A stretch of 64,000 nt of DNA, taken from Paenibacillus sp. W2I17 (GTDB lineage Bacteria; Bacillota; Bacilli; Paenibacillales; Paenibacillaceae). The notes beneath the pieces were generated by a model. That model was not told the origin of the DNA, made no database searches, and saw nothing but the letters and a program-made list of their open reading frames with translations. Every line of letters starts with the position of its first letter. The stretch's first letter is position 1. This document shows, piece by piece, positions 46,247-54,137 of the stretch. The stretch covers positions 1,054,001 to 1,118,000 of the forward strand of contig NZ_JAUSXM010000001.1 in assembly GCF_030815985.1 (NCBI RefSeq), written 5' to 3'. The position numbers and the translations under genes are program-made.

Positions 46247-46562
46247 GGGGGATGTACTTAGATCTATGGAAAAATTCCCACTCTGTCCAATACGCGTTTA
46301 CACATACCTTAGCCATCCAATCGGTATAAACGTCATCGAGGTTGTTAGCGTTCTCTGCTGTCATTTTAAGTTAAGGTTTTAGACTGTATGATGCAATGAC
46401 ATATTCTCAAGCATGATTGATCAATTATCATATTGTGATACGCAAAACACACGTGATTCTCGTTATAACTTTGTTATACACCAAAAAGATCTCTTGAGCA
46501 GTGAATGCTGAAGAGATCCTCTTTTTATTTTACTCATAAGCAAGAATTATCCATCACTGAAA
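46247..46562. other. Intergenic region with convergent terminator
   Basis: 316 bp between convergent AraC and MFS genes. Apart from the terminator at 46483-46525, no gene or site is supported. Confidence 0.6.
46483..46525. terminator. Bidirectional terminator between AraC and MFS genes
   Basis: GATCTCTT (46488-46495) pairs with AAGAGATC (46511-46518); T-runs follow on both strands (five T for the minus strand). It should end the MFS transcript and the AraC transcript. Confidence 0.8.
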
Positions 46563-47735
46563 TTACACTGGATCTGGAGTTCCAGTCCTGCTTCTCGATT
46601 TCTTAAATAGCAGTAAGGCAAGAAGTAAAGCAATTCCTACAGCTCCAAACCCCAACCAATTCAAATACAGGACAGATGAACGACTGATCACAAGCCCACC
46701 TAATCCAGATCCCAGTGCAAAACCAAATTGGATAAACGATGTATTTACGCTAAGGGCAATGTCGGGATTACGAGGTGCCAGTGTAACCAAATATAGTTGC
46801 TGGGCCGGAGATATGCTCCACGTTGCTAACATAAAAATCATTAAAACCAAGATTAAAATCATAAGATTGATCCCTGCTAGAGCGAACAAAAGAAGAGTTA
46901 CCCCTTGTAACAGAAGGCCTAGACAAATTGTAAACTTTGATCCCTTTGCATCTGCCAATTGTCCGCCCACTTTTGATCCGACAAAGCTGCAAATTCCCGC
47001 GAGAAACAGAACACCGCTTATCTCGGTCATAGTAAGAGTGGATGTGGCTTGCAAGAAAGGCGTAATATACGTGAACAGTGTCGAATAGCCTCCGATATAC
47101 AATAATGTAATAAGCAAGGCAGTCAGAATGAGTGGATTTTTTAAAATGGAGAGCTGCATTCTGAGGGTGATCTTTTCTTCCTCTTTGATTGCCGGAACCT
47201 TTTTGTAGATAATAAGTAATGGAACAACACTTAACAATCCAATGAATATAAATAGAACTCTCCATCCAAACATTTCACTAAAAAATGTGCCCAATGGGAC
47301 ACCGAGCACTAGCGAACTGCTGAGCCCCATCAAAATGATGCCGATGGCATTGCCCCTTTTTTCTTTTTCAACCAGTCGTGTCGATACGGCCATTGCTACT
47401 ACGGTAGCCACTCCTCCGCTAGCCCCTTGAATAATTCGCACCCATAGTAAAGTTTCGTAAGAAAGGTCAACAAGCATAAGTCCGTTGCTGGCAATAAACA
47501 CACTGAGGGTGGACAACAGTAACTTCTTGCGATCCATATTTATTGTAATTGCAATGAGAATCGGAGCGATAATGGCTGCTGCCAGAGCGAATACAGTAAC
47601 CAGTAAACCCACTTCGGAAGTAGATACGCTCAAGTCTGAGGCGATCATTTCTATGACTCCTGTAATAATGTATTCAAGGGTTCCGATCAGAAAAACAGCC
47701 AATGCCAAGATATATATAATCCATTTATTTTTCAC
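46563..47735 (-). CDS. MFS transporter, DHA1-type drug or metabolite exporter
   Basis: 390 residues with twelve predicted helices. The start FLIGTLEYIITGVIEMIASDLSVS and the motif RIIQGASGGVATVVAMAVSTRLV are those of the DHA1 exporters (AraJ/PbuE/Bmr relatives); INMDRKKLLL is the A-motif loop. It would export a drug, sugar or nucleoside by proton antiport. GTG 47735 has GGAG upstream. It follows the MerR gene by 24 bp, so the two form an autoregulated unit. Confidence 0.9.
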   Translation of the reverse strand: MKNKWIIYILALAVFLIGTLEYIITGVIEMIASDLSVSTSEVGLLVTVFALAAAIIAPILIAITINMDRKKLLLSTLSVFIASNGLMLVDLSYETLLWVRIIQGASGGVATVVAMAVSTRLVEKEKRGNAIGIILMGLSSSLVLGVPLGTFFSEMFGWRVLFIFIGLLSVVPLLIIYKKVPAIKEEEKITLRMQLSILKNPLILTALLITLLYIGGYSTLFTYITPFLQATSTLTMTEISGVLFLAGICSFVGSKVGGQLADAKGSKFTICLGLLLQGVTLLLFALAGINLMILILVLMIFMLATWSISPAQQLYLVTLAPRNPDIALSVNTSFIQFGFALGSGLGGLVISRSSVLYLNWLGFGAVGIALLLALLLFKKSRSRTGTPDPV

Positions 47736-47759
47736 TTTAATCCACTCCGTCTTCTCTAG

Positions 47760-48581
47760 TTATCTATTTAGTATTGGAATTTGTATTTCTATAAACTGTA
47801 CATCTTGTTCTTGAGATAAGGGTAAATATAATTCCCTACCAGCTCCGTTCTCCTTGATCTGATAGTTATTATTCTCAATCCATGTAGCTAGATGAACACA
47901 GGCTTTACAGGCAAAGGTGGCATTGGAACAATAAGCTATGGTGGCCATCATGGGCTCGGCAGGAAGAGTCCGCAGTTGAAATGGGTCGGGAGGTGATCGC
48001 AGCTCACAAGTTAAGAAGTAACCTATCTCAAACTCGAACTCTTCCTCTTGTCCTGCGATTTCTTTCCACAAAACAACCTGAGGTCCGTCGATCAGTTGGC
48101 GCATTTCTTTTGTTAATGACTGATCAAACTGACGAAATAAACTCGGGATCTCCTCTTCCCTCCCGCACCCTGTCTGAAAAAGAAACTGCCGAGCACCTTC
48201 CTCTTTGATTCGGATTTCTTGCCCAGTTTCGACGTGCCCCTCTTCCTCTATAAGCTGCATGCGTTCCTCAATTCGGACGAGTTTGGCTTGTTCCGTATCG
48301 ATAATCTGCTGAATTTCGCTTCTTTTTAGCTTAAACATGCCTTGAATATTCTCCAATGTAATATGTTCCTGTAACAGCTGTGTGATTTGTGGCAACGTGA
48401 ACCCCAATTCTTTATAAATGAAGATTCGGTTGAGCTCGAGAAGCTGATCTGCGGAATAGTAACGGTAACCCGTATCGTGATCTACCTTTCTCGGCTTAAG
48501 TATGCCAATCTGGTCATAATAACGCAGTGTTTTTAATGAGACCCTGCTTAGCTTGGAAAACGCACTGATTTTGAACAACAT
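47760..48581 (-). CDS. MerR family regulator with GyrI-like effector domain
   Basis: 273 residues. The winged helix is 1-75 (ISAFSKLSRVSLKTLRYYDQIGIL, GYRYYSADQLLELNRI), then a coiled coil to about 125, then a BmrR/GyrI-like ligand domain (about 130-273, ending LPLSQEQDVQFIEIQIPI). Such proteins sense lipophilic drugs and activate exporters by unwinding promoters with long spacers. Its promoter is at 48610-48641 and it co-transcribes with the MFS gene. Confidence 0.9.
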   Translation of the reverse strand: MLFKISAFSKLSRVSLKTLRYYDQIGILKPRKVDHDTGYRYYSADQLLELNRIFIYKELGFTLPQITQLLQEHITLENIQGMFKLKRSEIQQIIDTEQAKLVRIEERMQLIEEEGHVETGQEIRIKEEGARQFLFQTGCGREEEIPSLFRQFDQSLTKEMRQLIDGPQVVLWKEIAGQEEEFEFEIGYFLTCELRSPPDPFQLRTLPAEPMMATIAYCSNATFACKACVHLATWIENNNYQIKENGAGRELYLPLSQEQDVQFIEIQIPILNR

Positions 48582-48609
48582 ATCATCTCCAATCTTTTAA
48601 CATAATGCG

Positions 48610-48641
48610 AGTATATAGTTTCCCGTACAGGGGAAAGTCAA
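48610..48641 (-). promoter_or_regulatory. MerR-type promoter/operator of the merR-MFS unit
   Basis: On the minus strand, TTGACT (complement of 48636-48641) is separated from TATATA/TATACT (complement of 48612-48617 or 48610-48615) by 18 or 20 nt. The spacer contains the dyad TTTCCC (48619-48624) and GGGAAA (48631-48636). A long spacer filled by a dyad is the mark of MerR-activated promoters. Confidence 0.6.
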
Positions 48642-48763
48642 GGGTATATATGCTTCTCATTTGCCTAGCTAAAATCAACTACCGCCCTTGTCATCACTCT
48701 ATGTTGCTGTTATGGGTAAGTCAAAGAACCGTTTTTGAATGAAACGTTCATTATTTTTGAACA

Positions 48764-48788
48764 AAAAAATGCCACTCATCGTGGCATT
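48764..48788 (-). terminator. Terminator of the arsRBC operon
   Basis: AATGCCAC (48768-48775) and GTGGCATT (48781-48788) pair around a 5-nt loop, followed on the minus strand by TTTTTT. It lies 43 bp after arsC. Confidence 0.85.
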
Positions 48789-48830
48789 CTCTCGGTACGC
48801 ATTCAATTATCCTGCTCAGGCAGGTTTGTA

Positions 48831-49250
48831 TTATTTTCCGGTTTCAGCAAATGTTTTAATGCGTTCCCCGATCTGGTCACGAACCCTTTGGAATACGGCC
48901 CATTTCTCTTCATCTGTACCTTGCGCTTTGGCAGGATCATCAAATCCCCAGTGTTCTCGCTTCACATGTGGAGGCGTCATTGGACATTTATCTGCTGCAT
49001 CCCCACACAACGTGACTACGAAATCAGCGTTGTTCAACAACTCTGAATCAATGATGTCCGAGGTTTGAGTCGAAATGTCCAGATAAACTTCGTTCATGGC
49101 TTCAACCGCTTTTGGATTCAGACCGTGGGCCTCAATTCCTGCGCTATAGATATTCCAGTCCTCACTCAGATATTTCTTGGCCCAGCCTTCGGCCATTTGA
49201 CTCCGGCAAGAGTTACCTGTGCACAGGAAGTACAGTGTTTTTTTACTCAT
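48831..49250 (-). CDS. arsC: Arsenate reductase, thioredoxin-coupled low-molecular-weight phosphatase type
   Basis: 139 residues, the family's usual size. ATG 49250 has GAGGAG 9 nt upstream; a longer frame reaching 49421 overlaps ars[10 protein letters not shown] forms the phosphate-binding loop with nucleophile Cys10 and Arg16; the redox pair is in [11 protein letters not shown] (Cys82, Cys89); the general acid is in FDDPAKAQG. It reduces arsenate to arsenite for export by ArsB. Confidence 0.93.
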   Translation of the reverse strand: MSKKTLYFLCTGNSCRSQMAEGWAKKYLSEDWNIYSAGIEAHGLNPKAVEAMNEVYLDISTQTSDIIDSELLNNADFVVTLCGDAADKCPMTPPHVKREHWGFDDPAKAQGTDEEKWAVFQRVRDQIGERIKTFAETGK

Positions 49251-49288
49251 GTTCATCGTCTCCTCGTTATTTGAATTATAGATTGCTT

Positions 49289-50590
49289 TTATAGAATGCT
49301 TAACCACAGATACAGACCCACTAGCGTAATAAGCAGAGTCGGAATGGTGATTATGATACCTGTCTTGAAGTAAGTGCCCCATGAGATTTTGACACCTTTG
49401 GTGCTCAGCACATGAAGCCAAAGCAGGGTCGCGAGTGAACCAATCGGGGTAATCTTGGGACCCAGGTCTGATCCAATAATATTGGCATAGATAAGCGCCT
49501 CCCGAACAGTCCCTGTAGCTGTGGTTGCATCAATGGCAAGCGCATCAATCAACACGGTAGGCATATTGTTCATCAGGGATGAGATGATTGCCGCGATAAA
49601 GCCCATACCCATTGTTGCAGCGAACAATCCTTGATCCGCCACAGCCTGAATGACTACGGCCAACAGATCGGTCAAACCTACGTTACGTAGACCATAAACC
49701 ACGACATACATGCCGATGGAGAAAAATACGATGGCCCACGGCGCTTCTTTGACAACCAATGTAGTTGGTACAGCAGAACTCCGGGAAGCCATGATCAGGA
49801 AGAATATCGCAACAACACCTGCTACAAGAGATACAGGAATACCGACGAATTCACTGGTGAAGTATCCAATGAGAAGAACCCCCAACACCACCCATGACAG
49901 CCGAAACATTTTCATATCCTTAATGGCAGATACCGGAGGCTTCAATTCACTGGCATCAAAACGTTTGGGAATACTCTTGCGGAAAAAGAGATACAGTACA
50001 CCGATACTCGCCGCCAGCGAGAACAGATTTGGAACAATCATCCTTCCTGCGTACTCCATAAACGTAATACCAAAGAAATCGGCAGACACAATGTTGACCA
50101 GGTTACTTACAACCAGCGGCAAGGAAGTTGTATCCGCAATAAATCCGCTGGCGATAATAAATGGGAATACTTTTTTCTCATCGAAATTCAGTGCACGTAC
50201 CATGGCTAGAACAATCGGTGTCAGAATCAGTGCGCCTCCATCGTTGGCAAAGAAAGCAGAAACCACCGCTCCCAAGATGGAGACATAGACAAACATTCGT
50301 ACACCATTGCCATGAGCGGCTTTGGCCATATGTAAGGCAGCCCATTCAAAAAAGCCGATACGATCCAGAATTAATGAGATCAGAATGATTGCAACAAAAG
50401 CAAGCGTGGCGTTCCATACGATTTGTGTCACATCCCATACATCTTCCAAGTTGACTACACCAACAAGTAAAGCAAGGATTGCTCCTCCGCAAGCAGACCA
50501 ACCAATGGACAGGTTTTTAGGCTGCCAAATAACGAGTACAAGTGTAATCAAAAAGATGATGCAGGCTAACAGCGTAGAAAACAAAACCAT
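49289..50590 (-). CDS. arsB: Arsenite efflux pump membrane subunit
   Basis: 433 residues with about twelve predicted helices. Recognised by the ArsB pattern: [15 protein letters not shown] start, [40 protein letters not shown] and [17 protein letters not shown]. It expels arsenite by the membrane potential. It lies between arsR and arsC in one operon, and a dyad (50625-50646) sits in the gap before it. Confidence 0.95.
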   Translation of the reverse strand: MVLFSTLLACIIFLITLVLVIWQPKNLSIGWSACGGAILALLVGVVNLEDVWDVTQIVWNATLAFVAIILISLILDRIGFFEWAALHMAKAAHGNGVRMFVYVSILGAVVSAFFANDGGALILTPIVLAMVRALNFDEKKVFPFIIASGFIADTTSLPLVVSNLVNIVSADFFGITFMEYAGRMIVPNLFSLAASIGVLYLFFRKSIPKRFDASELKPPVSAIKDMKMFRLSWVVLGVLLIGYFTSEFVGIPVSLVAGVVAIFFLIMASRSSAVPTTLVVKEAPWAIVFFSIGMYVVVYGLRNVGLTDLLAVVIQAVADQGLFAATMGMGFIAAIISSLMNNMPTVLIDALAIDATTATGTVREALIYANIIGSDLGPKITPIGSLATLLWLHVLSTKGVKISWGTYFKTGIIITIPTLLITLVGLYLWLSIL

Positions 50591-50624
50591 ACACCCCCTC
50601 TCAGTTCATCTTTATTTATATTTG

Positions 50625-50646
50625 TATATAATGATATACTTATATA
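50625..50646. promoter_or_regulatory. ArsR-operator-like dyad before arsB
   Basis: TATATAA (50625-50631) and TTATATA (50640-50646) form a perfect 7-bp-arm dyad in the 66-bp gap between arsR and arsB. It resembles the dyad before arsR and may be a second ArsR site, but the AT-rich content makes chance more likely. Confidence 0.4.
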
Positions 50647-50656
50647 ATGATCAAAA

Positions 50657-50983
50657 TTATTTACACTCTGAAGTAAAGTTTTCTTTATTTAACGATTTAA
50701 GAATAGTTGCTGTATCCGGCATCAATTCCAGGACAGATGTAATATAGGGTGTATTCTCTACATTTAAAGAGTAGTATACCCACTGACCACGTTTATTTTC
50801 TTTAACCAAGCCTTGATCCTTCAGCTTGCGCAAATGTTGACTAATTCCAGGTTGTGACATGTCTAAAATCTCTACAAATTCACACACGCACCATTCACGT
50901 TCTTTGAGGAGTGTAAGGATCGTAAGGCGTGTTTTATCACCCAGCAATTTAAGCTTATCCGCTACCTCTTGCATAGAATCCAT
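50657..50983 (-). CDS. arsR: Arsenic-responsive repressor
   Basis: About 108 residues from ATG 50983, set by GGAGGAAGTGCT before it. The winged-helix signature is present: LKLLGDKTRLTILTLLKEREWCVCEFVEIL; CVC carries the alpha-3 cysteines that bind As(III), and MSQPGISQHLRKLKDQGLV is the recognition helix. It represses arsRBC through the dyad at 51005-51024. Confidence 0.93.
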   Translation of the reverse strand: MDSMQEVADKLKLLGDKTRLTILTLLKEREWCVCEFVEILDMSQPGISQHLRKLKDQGLVKENKRGQWVYYSLNVENTPYITSVLELMPDTATILKSLNKENFTSECK

Positions 50984-51004
50984 AGCACTTCCTCCTTCAA
51001 TCAA

Positions 51005-51049
51005 ATATAAGTGTATGCTTATATTATAATATCAAAAAAATGAAGTCAA
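51005..51049 (-). promoter_or_regulatory. arsR promoter and ArsR operator
   Basis: The -35 box TTGACT is the complement of 51044-51049; an AT-rich -10 (TAATAT, complement of 51021-51026) is 17 nt away. The perfect dyad ATATAAG (51005-51011)/CTTATAT (51018-51024) overlaps and follows the -10, as expected for ArsR repression. Confidence 0.65.
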
Positions 51050-51070
51050 TGTTTACTTGATGATTAAGTC

Positions 51071-51107
51071 CAAAAAGCGTTGGTTCGAATTCGAATCAAC
51101 GCTTTTT
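51071..51107. terminator. Strong bidirectional terminator between DsrE and arsR genes
   Basis: A stem of about 17 bp with AAAAAGCGTTG and CAACGCTTTTT as outer arms and the palindrome TTCGAATTCGAA at the centre. It ends the minus-strand sulfur operon at 51126. Confidence 0.85.
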
Positions 51108-51125
51108 GGAGTTTGTGATTAATTT

Positions 51126-51677
51126 TTAAATAAACAGGTTATGATTGGCTTGTGATGCTTGTCCAAGATAGTAACCGACCCCACCAATTTTGACTTGATC
51201 TATTAATTCTTCACGCTGAATTCCCATTAAATCCATAGACATTTGGCAGGCAACGATCTCTACTCCTTGTGTAATTGCGCTCTCAATCAATTCCTCCAAC
51301 GAAGGCACATGATGTTTTTTCATCAAACCACGGATCATTTTCGGGCCTGCTCCGAGCATATTCATTTTGGACATGCCAAGCCTCTGGCTGCCGCGAGGTA
51401 ACATCATATCAAACATACGACCGATCATAGTTTTGGATAACTTCTGCGGTTGCTGCTTACGAATAATACTCAATCCCCAAAACGTGAAAAACAGGGTTAC
51501 TTTCCGTCCACTGGCTGCTGCGCCATTTGCAATAATGAGTGAAGCAATCGCTTTATCCAGATCGCCACTGAAAACAACCATTGTGCTGGCAGGATCGCTG
51601 ATTGGGGCATTGGATACGGGTTGTGCTGTATTTTTAGCAATGACAGACTCAATTGTACCGCCTTTCAGTCTTTCCAA
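51126..51677 (-). CDS. DsrE/DsrF-like sulfur-carrier protein (fused frame behind an in-frame TAG)
   Basis: 183 codons that continue in frame directly after the TAG ending the upstream reductase. The first 16 residues (LERLKGGTIESVIAKN) look like the last strand of the upstream TusA domain; then the DsrE_2 fold begins (MVVFSGDLDKAIASLIIANGAA, VTLFFTFWG). The conserved sulfur-accepting Cys is in VEIVACQMSMDLMG. The TTG after the TAG has no ribosome-binding site, so independent translation is unlikely. In relatives a single CoA-disulfide-reductase/rhodanese/TusA/DsrE protein of about 820 residues exists. Confidence 0.8.
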   Translation of the reverse strand: MERLKGGTIESVIAKNTAQPVSNAPISDPASTMVVFSGDLDKAIASLIIANGAAASGRKVTLFFTFWGLSIIRKQQPQKLSKTMIGRMFDMMLPRGSQRLGMSKMNMLGAGPKMIRGLMKKHHVPSLEELIESAITQGVEIVACQMSMDLMGIQREELIDQVKIGGVGYYLGQASQANHNLFI

Positions 51678-53594
51678 CTACAAGATTGTGGAACCCGACA
51701 TTGTGGCCCATGCTTTGACATCTTCATAGAATCCTGGATCGGAAGCTTTCACGCGAAGGGTTTCTCCGTTCGCTAGTTGATCCATTTTTTGCTTAACCTG
51801 AATTAGCGGACCAGGACAACTTAATCCGCATACGTTCAACTCATGATCAATACGTTGCGGCTGTGTTGAGGCAGTGGGAATAGACTTTTTTTCCTGAACG
51901 TCTATCACAGGTTCAGGACGGTCTTTTTTTGCAGCAGTAAATGGAGCAGGCTTAAACTGGGCTTGACGGTATGTTTTATAACCACCACTCAAGTTTTTTA
52001 CAATAAAACCATGCTGACGCAAAATTTGCGAAGCAGTGTAACCACGTAAGCCGACTTGACAGTATAGCCAGATTTCTTTGGATGGGTCTAATTCATCTAA
52101 ACGTTGACGAAGCTCATCAACTGGAATAGAGATTGAGTCCGGAATATGACCATTTTGATGCTCAATTTCACTGCGAACATCCAGAAGTATCGACTGCCCC
52201 GGCTGACGATCAGCCAGTTGATTATAAGTGAACGTCTGAACACGTCCAGTGATCATATTCTCTGCTGCATATCCAGCCATATTTACGGGATCTTTGGCAG
52301 AAGAATAAGGTGGCGCGTAACTCAGTTCAAGCTCTGTTAAATCCCGGACATGTCCTCCGAAATGAATGGCTACAGCAATATCATCAATTCGTTTATCCAC
52401 TCCATCATAACCGACTGCTTGTGCGCCTAAAATTTTGCCTTCCGGAGTAAACAGCAGTTTAAGAGTAATGGCGCTTGAACCCGGATAATACGATGCATGA
52501 GAAGCAGGGTGTACGATAACGGTTTGATATTCCACGCCGAGACGCTGCAGTGTTTTCTCATTACTGCCTGTCGTAGCTGCGGTCATTCCAAATACTTTGA
52601 TAATGGACGTACCTTGTGTTCCTTTGTAGGTAGAAGGAAGCCCTGCGATACGGTCGGCAACAATACGGCCTTGTTTGTTGGCAGGTCCGGCAAGTGGAAT
52701 CGTTGCCTTCGTACCGTGAATGGTTTCCGTAACTTCGATGGCATCCCCGACAGCATAGATATGTGGCACACTGCTTTCTAAAGCTTCATTTACGATAATA
52801 TGTCCACGTGCACCCAGCGAAACGCCGCTATCCTTCAAAAAATAGGTGTCTGGTGTTACGCCTATCGCAAGAATAACCATGTCAGCTGTCAACACATGAC
52901 CATCGGCAAGTTCAACCCCTATGCCCTGCTCTAGGGAATGAAATCCCTGAACACGTTTGGAAAACAGCAGGTTTACACCATGATTCTCCATTTCCTGTGC
53001 TAATGCGGCTGCTAACTCGGTATCATAGGGTGTGAGTACTTGTGCGTTCCCCTCAATCAGCGTTACATCCAGACCAGCTTCCTTTAAATTCTCAGCCATT
53101 TCCACGCCAATAAATCCACCGCCTATAACAATCGCAGACTGGTTGTTAGAAGAATTCACCTGGTCTTTGATCCGATCAATATCTGGAATACTTCGTACGG
53201 TATAAATTAGCGGGTTGTCCTTGCCCGAAAGATCAGGAATGATCGGTTTTGCACCTGGTGACAATATCAACTCGTCATAGCTTTCTTCATATGCACCGCG
53301 CTCCTGAGACTGTATCTTAACCACTCGCTTCTGCGAATCGATAGCTACGACCTCACTTCTTGTACGCACATCGATACAAAAGCGATCTGCCATCCCTTTT
53401 GGCGTTTGCACCAGTAGACGCTCTCGATCATCGATTGAGCCACCTATATAATAAGGTAAACCACAATTGGCAAATGAGATATAGGGTCCTTTCTCAAAGA
53501 TAATAATCTCGGCATGTTCATCCAGACGGCGAAGACGTGCAGCTGCAGATGCACCTCCAGCTACACCGCCAACAATCAGTACTTTTTTTCTCAT
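51678..53594 (-). CDS. CoA-disulfide-reductase-like flavoprotein with rhodanese and TusA domains
   Basis: 638 residues. Order: FAD/NAD(P) disulfide oxidoreductase about 1-445 (GGVAGGASAAARLRRLDE; active Cys in SFANCGLPYYIGG; NADH motif VIGGGFIGVEMAENL), rhodanese about 455-555 (active Cys in LYCQVGLRG), TusA about 575-638 (Cys in NVCGLSCPGPLIQ). It shuttles persulfide sulfur with CoA or small thiols as carrier. The frame stops at TAG 51678 inside the last strand of TusA and stays open behind it. ATG 53594 overlaps the regulator stop by 4 bp. Confidence 0.9.
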   Translation of the reverse strand: MRKKVLIVGGVAGGASAAARLRRLDEHAEIIIFEKGPYISFANCGLPYYIGGSIDDRERLLVQTPKGMADRFCIDVRTRSEVVAIDSQKRVVKIQSQERGAYEESYDELILSPGAKPIIPDLSGKDNPLIYTVRSIPDIDRIKDQVNSSNNQSAIVIGGGFIGVEMAENLKEAGLDVTLIEGNAQVLTPYDTELAAALAQEMENHGVNLLFSKRVQGFHSLEQGIGVELADGHVLTADMVILAIGVTPDTYFLKDSGVSLGARGHIIVNEALESSVPHIYAVGDAIEVTETIHGTKATIPLAGPANKQGRIVADRIAGLPSTYKGTQGTSIIKVFGMTAATTGSNEKTLQRLGVEYQTVIVHPASHASYYPGSSAITLKLLFTPEGKILGAQAVGYDGVDKRIDDIAVAIHFGGHVRDLTELELSYAPPYSSAKDPVNMAGYAAENMITGRVQTFTYNQLADRQPGQSILLDVRSEIEHQNGHIPDSISIPVDELRQRLDELDPSKEIWLYCQVGLRGYTASQILRQHGFIVKNLSGGYKTYRQAQFKPAPFTAAKKDRPEPVIDVQEKKSIPTASTQPQRIDHELNVCGLSCPGPLIQVKQKMDQLANGETLRVKASDPGFYEDVKAWATMSGSTIL

Positions 53595-53905
53595 GATTCA
53601 CAATCATCCTTTTCAAACAAAGTTTTGATAATCTGTTCAACCCGTTGATCGGCAAGCACATAGTTCACTTCAAGACCATTCCGCTCCGTAGCAACAATAC
53701 CTGCACTACGAAGCTTCTGGAGGTGTTGAGAGACTGTTGATTGGGGAAGATCCAGACATTCCTGCATATAAGAAACATTACATTTTTTTTTCATCATCAG
53801 TCCCCGAACAATGCATAAACGAATGGGGTGAGATAAAGCTTTTAGCAGATTAGCAGGTTCATCGAACTGTTTAATGTTATTGCTGTCAAAAGCGGGAGTG
53901 TTCAA
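53591..53905 (-). CDS. ArsR-family repressor, candidate persulfide sensor
   Basis: 104 residues. LLKALSHPIRLCIVRGLM and LPQSTVSQHLQKLRSAGIV form the winged helix. Cysteines lie at LCIV, KCNVS, QECLD and near the C-terminus (DDCES). A Cys near the winged-helix start and one in alpha-2/3 resemble SqrR/BigR-type persulfide sensors, and the sulfur genes behind it support that; it could also sense metals. TTG 53905 follows AGGAGG. Confidence 0.8.
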   Translation of the reverse strand: MNTPAFDSNNIKQFDEPANLLKALSHPIRLCIVRGLMMKKKCNVSYMQECLDLPQSTVSQHLQKLRSAGIVATERNGLEVNYVLADQRVEQIIKTLFEKDDCES

Positions 53906-53928
53906 AAGTATTCCTCCTAAATCGTTAT

Positions 53929-53944
53929 ATCGTAATAATACGAT
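53929..53944. promoter_or_regulatory. Probable operator of the sulfur operon
   Basis: ATCGTA (53929-53934) and TACGAT (53939-53944) around ATAA form a perfect dyad 24 bp before the regulator start. It suits autoregulation by the ArsR-type protein. Confidence 0.5.
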
Positions 53945-54137
53945 TTATTGATTCGCATGTCAAATGTATTCTGGACTGAATGCGTTTAATAAGTCGCATA
54001 CCCTCTCAACCCTACGGTTCTGGCTTGTTTCAGGTGGATGATAAAATTGCCTGCCAAAACCGCTAAAAGCGACATTTGACAGGCAATCATGCTGCATCAG
54101 GTCTTCATAAAATAACGATTTAACTGAACGTCTTATA

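Noticed and set aside
54045..54095. Long imperfect inverted repeat (ATTGCCTG...CAGGCAAT) between sulfur operon and GH43
   Set aside because: A possible terminator of the GH43 transcript, but bulged and without a clear T-run on either strand.
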